DNA of 27,738 nucleotides from JBGRPZ01 sp041725955 (GTDB lineage: Bacteria; Bacteroidota; Bacteroidia; Bacteroidales; JBGRPZ01): NCBI GenBank assembly GCA_041725955.1, contig JBGRQE010000046.1, forward strand, positions 1 through 27,738, written 5' to 3'. Shown one piece after another: positions 25,401 through 27,738 of the stretch. The stretch's first letter is position 1. Each line of letters opens with the position of its first letter. The position numbers and the translations under genes were made by a program. Under the pieces are notes generated by a model. The model was not told the origin of the DNA. It made no database searches and saw nothing but the letters and a program-made list of their open reading frames with translations.

Positions 25401-25849
25401 TTATTGTAATTATGACGGGTATTGGAATTGTTTCTCTGGCAGGAGTTGTTGTTAACAATGCTATTGTTTTGATTGACTATATAGACTTACTGATCGAGAG
25501 GAAGAAAACAGAACTTGGTTTGAATGAGAGCGACAAACTATCTATTGGTATTGTTCGTCAATGTATTGAAGAAGCAGGAAAAACACGTTTACGCCCAGTA
25601 CTACTTACTGCAATTACTACAATTTTAGGTCTTATTCCATTGGCAGCAGGATTAAACATTGATCTTATCTCATTCTTGGAAAACTATAATCCTCAAATTT
25701 ACTTTGGAGGAGACAATGAAGCTTTCTGGGGACCTATTTCCTGGACTATAATATTTGGATTATCGTTCTCGACATTCCTTACCCTTCTTATCGTTCCATG
25801 TATGTATTTAATTATGTATAGATTACAAAAAACGTTTAAGATAGGATAA
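22418..25849 (+). CDS. RND-family efflux permease
   Basis: This is a 1143-residue inner-membrane transporter, about 100 longer than AcrB. The first helix is followed by LPKELFPDIVQPIV and YPGNPPVDIENLITRPLEKEIESVKNLK, typical of the HAE-type porter domain. TM4 has LGMLVDNAIVVVENIFR (Asp419, Asn420) and TM10 has VVVNNAIVLIDYID (Asn1013). AcrB has Asp407-Asp408 and Lys940 at these sites, so only one acid of the relay is kept. An added hydrophobic block (about 521-568) between TM6 and TM7 suggests two extra helices. Another insertion lies between TM11 and TM12 (near ISFLENYNPQIYF). It should export amphiphilic or other compounds with the adaptor and channel encoded upstream. Substrate unknown. 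Confidence 0.93.
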   Translation: MEENLKNIKKDSREKKFTEFKITSWALKNKNTVYLITFVLFLFGGIAYNSLPKELFPDIVQPIVMVRTIYPGNPPVDIENLITRPLEKEIESVKNLKKMTSSSSADASVIFAEFNTNVDVKQALQDVKDAVDKAKSELPDDLQNDPTVEDIDFSEFPIININLSGNYSLEELREYAEFLEDEIETISEITRVDISGVPEKEVRIDVDQHLLEANQLSFMDIQSAIQQENLSMSGGNVLLGGNRRSIRVVGEFKDPKEIRDIVVKHENGKIVYLKDIAKVLFTFEEPESFARLDHKPVVSLQVVKKGGENLLTATEQIYKLIDKAKASNALPEGLSISITNDQSDVVRTQLNNLSNSMLMGMIFVILVLFFFLGPRNAFIVGFAIPLSMLLSFMILGLMGLRINTMVLFSLILALGMLVDNAIVVVENIFRFRQRGYDSIKAAKIGVGEIALPIISSTATTLAAFFPLLFWKDIIGEFMKYLPLTLIVVLTSSLIVALVLLPVYSSIFVRQGDQNPPVKKKFTIRLSIILIILGIISLATGLTILGNLFLIFAIIGIANLLFLNKLSRWFQKKFLVWLENIYTKILHAFIKSNNSNWVLLASVLLLFITIGFYFGTNPKFSLFPSSDPKYINVSAKLPVGTDIMVTDSVMGVIENKVYNILEPNNGIVKSVLTRVGSGAVGENEGFTNRMGGPNRGVVTIQFVDFQYRENISTSIILKQLSDALIRTYPGVEISVEKQNEGPPTGKPINIEVIGKDFNTLISLSKDIIQKINKENISGIEGLKIDLDTGKPEILVDIDRDKARRFGVSTFQIANAIRTSIYGTEISKYKLGEDDYPIMLRSQNKYRYNLTALLNQKITFRNQNTGKIVQIPISSVANVRYTSTYDQINRKDRKRVVTVWSNVIDGYNATEINLEIKPILEAYNFPEGYSFDVTGEQEEQAKSMAFLVTALGIAIALILIILVTQFNSLFKPIIILFSVLFSTIGVFGGLATFNMEFIVIMTGIGIVSLAGVVVNNAIVLIDYIDLLIERKKTELGLNESDKLSIGIVRQCIEEAGKTRLRPVLLTAITTILGLIPLAAGLNIDLISFLENYNPQIYFGGDNEAFWGPISWTIIFGLSFSTFLTLLIVPCMYLIMYRLQKTFKIG

Positions 25850-25864
25850 TAGATAAATTAAAAC

Positions 25865-25908
25865 AAATGTGGAAATCCCTATAGTTCATATAGGTGATTT
25901 TCACATTT
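25865..25908 (+). terminator. terminator of the efflux operon
   Basis: AAATGTGGAAATCCCTATA pairs with TATAGGTGATTTTCACATTT with one bulge and one G-U pair around a 5-base loop, 16 bases after the permease stop. The tail is AT-rich (ATTTATATA) rather than a pure T-run. It likely ends the five-gene transcript. Confidence 0.65.
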
Positions 25909-26138
25909 ATTTATATAAATCGATCTGTTTAAATTTGTTTTTTCATTTGCATTCACATAAATTTGCTTTAGAAGAAAACCAAAACTTAGATTGAAGAATT
26001 TTAATTATAGCGAAACTCTTCATAATCCAATCGAAATTATTCGATATAATATCAAAACTTCTTATTACAGATATTTATGAATTTTATTCATAAATGGGGA
26101 TGACAGCAAAGCAATAAGGAGAACAAAAGGGGACATCA

Positions 26139-26264
26139 ATGGAAAAAGGAACAATACACATTTTTATTTTTTTGATTGCAACTAATTATCTAGAAAGTAT
26201 TTTTGCTTTTCAAACACCCTCCCTTAATATTATATTCCGTAATATATTTTTCATGGATATATGA
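26139..26264 (+). CDS. possible 41-residue peptide with signal-like N-terminus
   Basis: The ATG at 26139 opens a 41-codon frame beginning MEKGTIHIFIFLIATNYLESIFAFQ, which resembles a signal peptide ending near FAFQ, followed by only about 17 residues. An AAGGAG lies at 26116-26121, rather far upstream. It may be the preserved head of a lost exported protein, or chance. Nothing supports a specific function. Confidence 0.25.
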   Translation: MEKGTIHIFIFLIATNYLESIFAFQTPSLNIIFRNIFFMDI

Positions 26265-26470
26265 TTTAACAAGAATTGACCATATTGTAAAGTTTGGAAA
26301 TGCGAACTCACAATTAAAAATAATTACAGTGTCGATTTTGCTAGACATAAAAAAATTAACAATACAATTCTTTGTGGTTTACATTAAACCAGTTTATCAT
26401 ATAACAGTAAACATTAGTAACCAACCTAATTTTTAACCATTACTAGGAAGGTTATTATAAAAAACCAAAC

Positions 26471-26590
26471 GAGAAGGCAGATCTTATCTTATGAGTTTTT
26501 CTGTTTTTGATTAAATCTACTAATAGAAATTTGAGTTAATAATGTTTCAATAAAAATAATTCAATTCTCATTGTAAGATTTGCCTTTCTT
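26471..26590. repeat. imperfect inverted repeat upstream of the precursor array
   Basis: AGAAGGCAGATCTTA...TATGAG (26471-26494) and CTCATTGTAAGATTTGCCTTTCTT (26567-26590) are inverted copies with a few mismatches, separated by about 70 bases. The size of about 120 bp suits a miniature element or a long RNA stem in the leader region. No related copy was noticed elsewhere in the window. Confidence 0.5.
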
Positions 26591-26615
26591 CTAAGCTCTA
26601 TGAATAAAATTCAGG

Positions 26616-26647
26616 TTTCGAATTTCTAATCTTGAATTTCATGTTTG
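26616..26647 (+). promoter_or_regulatory. candidate promoter of the first precursor gene
   Basis: TTTC at 26616-26619, a 20-base spacer and CATGTTTG at 26640-26647 differ from the Bacteroidota consensus by one base in each box. It would give a leader of about 50 bases before 26705. It is the best candidate seen in the gap, but weak. Confidence 0.35.
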
Positions 26648-26704
26648 AAAAACAAATAAGAAACCAGAAACCAAAACAATAATACTCGTTATTACTAAAC
26701 TCGT

Positions 26705-26962
26705 ATGAAAAAGCAAAAATTGAATTTAAGTTTCGTAAAAGAAACTATCTCTAAGCTAGAAATGAATGCCGTTAAAGGTGGTGGAATGTCTGATCTTTCC
26801 GATTGTATAAAAACAGGATGCTGCAATACAAAAACTTGCCCTACTGTACAAAATGTAAAAACATGTGTTACCGCAGAACCTTATCCTTGTGAAACCAAAA
26901 GCTGCTGGACATACCCTACCTTCGACACAAATTGTAATATTACTATTAAAACAATAAAATAA
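26705..26962 (+). CDS. GG-leader RiPP precursor 1 (class I lanthipeptide-like)
   Basis: This is an 85-residue peptide. The leader MKKQKLNLSFVKETISKLEM plus NAVKGG ends at Gly25-Gly26, as in the Bacteroidota natural-product precursors with 'KLNLS..KE.I..L....GG' leaders, many of which are class I lanthipeptides. The 59-residue core begins GMSDLSDCIKTGCC. It has eight Cys, including a CC pair, and many Thr and Ser, with pairs such as KTC, VTA and the motif CETKSC. This composition suits dehydration and thioether rings, but other Cys-based modifications are possible because no modifying enzyme is in view. Cleavage by a C39-type peptidase after GG is expected for such leaders. The start is preceded by AAACTCGT, shared with precursor 2. 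Confidence 0.82.
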   Translation: MKKQKLNLSFVKETISKLEMNAVKGGGMSDLSDCIKTGCCNTKTCPTVQNVKTCVTAEPYPCETKSCWTYPTFDTNCNITIKTIK

Positions 26963-27111
26963 TAGTCGATTAAAAACAATAAATGCATGGATAATTCGCC
27001 ACAATAAATTGACAAAATATTATAACCACAAACAAAATATTTATCAATAAAAATGGCTATTCATCCTTCGTTTGTTTTTTTTTTAATTTCTTATAAGAAT
27101 AATAAACTCGT

Positions 27112-27354
27112 ATGAAAAAGCAAAAATTAAACCTTAGTTTCATCAAAGAAACAGTCTCTAATTTAGAGATGAATTCTATTAAGGGTGGTGGAATGTCTGA
27201 TCTTTCAGATTGTGTAAAAACAGGATGTTGCAATGTAAAAACAATTACATGCTATAAAACAGAATGCCATTGTAAGTTAACAGAAATTTGCAAAACAGAA
27301 ATGCCTTATCCTTGTGATACAAAAAGTTGTCTGAGCTACAGAACTTATTGTTAA
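27112..27354 (+). CDS. GG-leader RiPP precursor 2 (class I lanthipeptide-like)
   Basis: This is an 80-residue paralogue of precursor 1. The leader differs at only a few positions (FIKETVSNLEM, NSIKGG). The first part of the core is almost the same (GMSDLSDCVKTGCCN), then diverges completely (KTITCYKTECHCKLTEIC), and the two come together again at PYPCDTKSC near the end. The core has ten Cys and ends in Cys. The upstream AAACTCGT and the first codons are identical to those of precursor 1, so the pair arose by recent duplication, with the mid-core under different selection or exchange. It lies 149 bases after precursor 1. Confidence 0.82.
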   Translation: MKKQKLNLSFIKETVSNLEMNSIKGGGMSDLSDCVKTGCCNVKTITCYKTECHCKLTEICKTEMPYPCDTKSCLSYRTYC

Positions 27355-27377
27355 CAATCTCTTTATGAATTTCAGTT

Positions 27378-27411
27378 GCATTTCGGGATGTATTTTTACA
27401 TCTCGAAATGC
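27378..27411. other. strong hairpin between precursors 2 and 3
   Basis: Arms GCATTTCGGGATGTA (27378-27392) and TACATCTCGAAATGC (27397-27411) pair over 15 bp with one G-U, closed by a TTTT loop. Only three T follow (TTTGAAAAAA), so it is a poor terminator on the plus strand. RNA processing or attenuation between the precursor genes is a reasonable guess. Confidence 0.6.
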
Positions 27412-27449
27412 TTTGAAAAAAACTAAACTCATATTAAACTCTAATCCTT

Positions 27450-27695
27450 ATGAAAAAGAAAAAGTTAAACTTAAGTTTTAATAAAGAAACCGTCTCTAAC
27501 CTGGAAATGAGTAATCTTAAAGGTGGCAATAAATATTCTGACGATTGCACAGATACCATTTCTATTATGCCCAAAACAAAAAGCTGCACACATAATAATT
27601 GTCCGTTAAGCAATGCTCCATGTCCTACAATAAATGATGTTTGCAACACTAAGACATGTGTAGCTAGTGATAATTGCAATCATCCTATAAAATAA
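27450..27695 (+). CDS. GG-leader RiPP precursor 3 (class I lanthipeptide-like)
   Basis: This is an 81-residue member with leader MKKKKLNLSFNKETVSNLEM plus SNLKGG, again Gly25-Gly26. The core is unrelated to precursors 1 and 2 over its first part (NKYSDDCTDTISIM). It keeps the Thr-Lys-Ser/Thr-Cys theme (PKTKSC, then CNTKTC). It has seven Cys and no CC pair. Conservation of leader with a different core is the usual sign that one set of enzymes modifies several substrates. It is 95 bases after precursor 2 and 25 before the next start. Confidence 0.8.
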   Translation: MKKKKLNLSFNKETVSNLEMSNLKGGNKYSDDCTDTISIMPKTKSCTHNNCPLSNAPCPTINDVCNTKTCVASDNCNHPIK

Positions 27696-27720
27696 TAATA
27701 CTAAAAAACTCACTCTAGTA

Positions 27721-27738
27721 TGAAAAAGAAAAAGTTAA
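27721..27738 (+). CDS. GG-leader RiPP precursor 4, cut by the window end
   Basis: The last bases begin a new ATG (MKKKKL) whose 18 in-window bases are identical to the start of precursor 3. It is preceded by AACTCACTCTAGT, similar to the upstream context of the others. Almost certainly a fourth tandem precursor continuing beyond the window; only six codons are visible. Confidence 0.7.

Larger units (their letters stand above)
25909..26704. other. long AT-rich gap before the precursor genes
   Basis: About 800 bases without a convincing gene. It holds an 8-bp hairpin (TTTATGAA/TTCATAAA, 26074-26094), a 41-codon frame at 26139, a long imperfect inverted repeat (26471-26590) and a weak promoter (26616-26647). 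A 77-codon frame at 26203-26436 starts at TTG, has no protein-like character and is probably chance. No tRNA or CRISPR structure is seen. Confidence 0.6.

Noticed and set aside
26203..26436. 77-codon frame in the long gap
   Set aside because: TTG start, AT-driven composition, no motif and an internal overlap with a different small frame; probably chance.
22418..27738. Direct functional link between the RND pump and the peptide precursors
   Set aside because: Same strand and neighbouring, but a terminator and about 800 bases lie between, and such pumps are common; kept only as a speculation.

Overview
The window is AT-rich and clearly from the Bacteroidota. Two secreted proteins carry C-terminal type IX secretion (T9SS) sorting domains. 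Several promoters fit the phylum's TTTG / TAnnTTTG pattern, Shine-Dalgarno sequences are largely absent, and a tandem set of 'KLNLSF.KET' double-glycine peptide precursors of a Bacteroidota type closes the window. A free-living, possibly marine, Bacteroidales/Marinilabiliales-like organism is my guess; the sequence does not fix the genus.

Layout. (1) 1-3826 is accessory and partly decayed. It holds broken reading frames, a 23-bp tandem repeat, an intact exported aspartyl protease, a small membrane protein, and a 5'-truncated alpha/beta hydrolase bounded by copies of an insertion-sequence-like inverted repeat. (2) 3827-7255 is on the minus strand: a trans-aconitate methyltransferase-like enzyme, a DUF418 membrane protein and a membrane-anchored AraC-type regulator. 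(3) 7522-13611, also minus, encodes a large secreted Asp-box/GEVED/T9SS protein. It also holds a probable operon of free-methionine-(R)-sulfoxide reductase, a divergent MntP-like membrane protein, a secreted endonuclease I and QueD. (4) 13748-18437 on the plus strand is purH, then mreB-mreC-mreD, then an exosortase-family transpeptidase where mrdA/rodA might be expected. (5) 18512-25908 is an efflux operon: an unknown 199-residue protein, a TolC-type channel, a TetR regulator, a lipoprotein periplasmic adaptor and an RND permease, ending at a hairpin. (6) 25909-26704 is about 800 bases with almost no coding signal. (7) 26705-27738 is a tandem family of Cys-rich leader peptides, three complete and a fourth cut by the window edge.

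How they fit together. The precursor array is the strongest candidate for an unusual system. The leaders are nearly identical and end at Gly-Gly; the cores are hypervariable and Cys/Thr/Ser-rich, as in Bacteroidota class I lanthipeptide or related RiPP loci. The modifying enzymes are not in the window and should lie downstream. The RND operon just upstream might export or resist such products, but a terminator and about 800 bases separate them, so a functional link is only a guess. Other points of note are the orphan exosortase behind mreBCD, an MntP homologue lacking both signature aspartates, and a promoter embedded inside the queD terminator.
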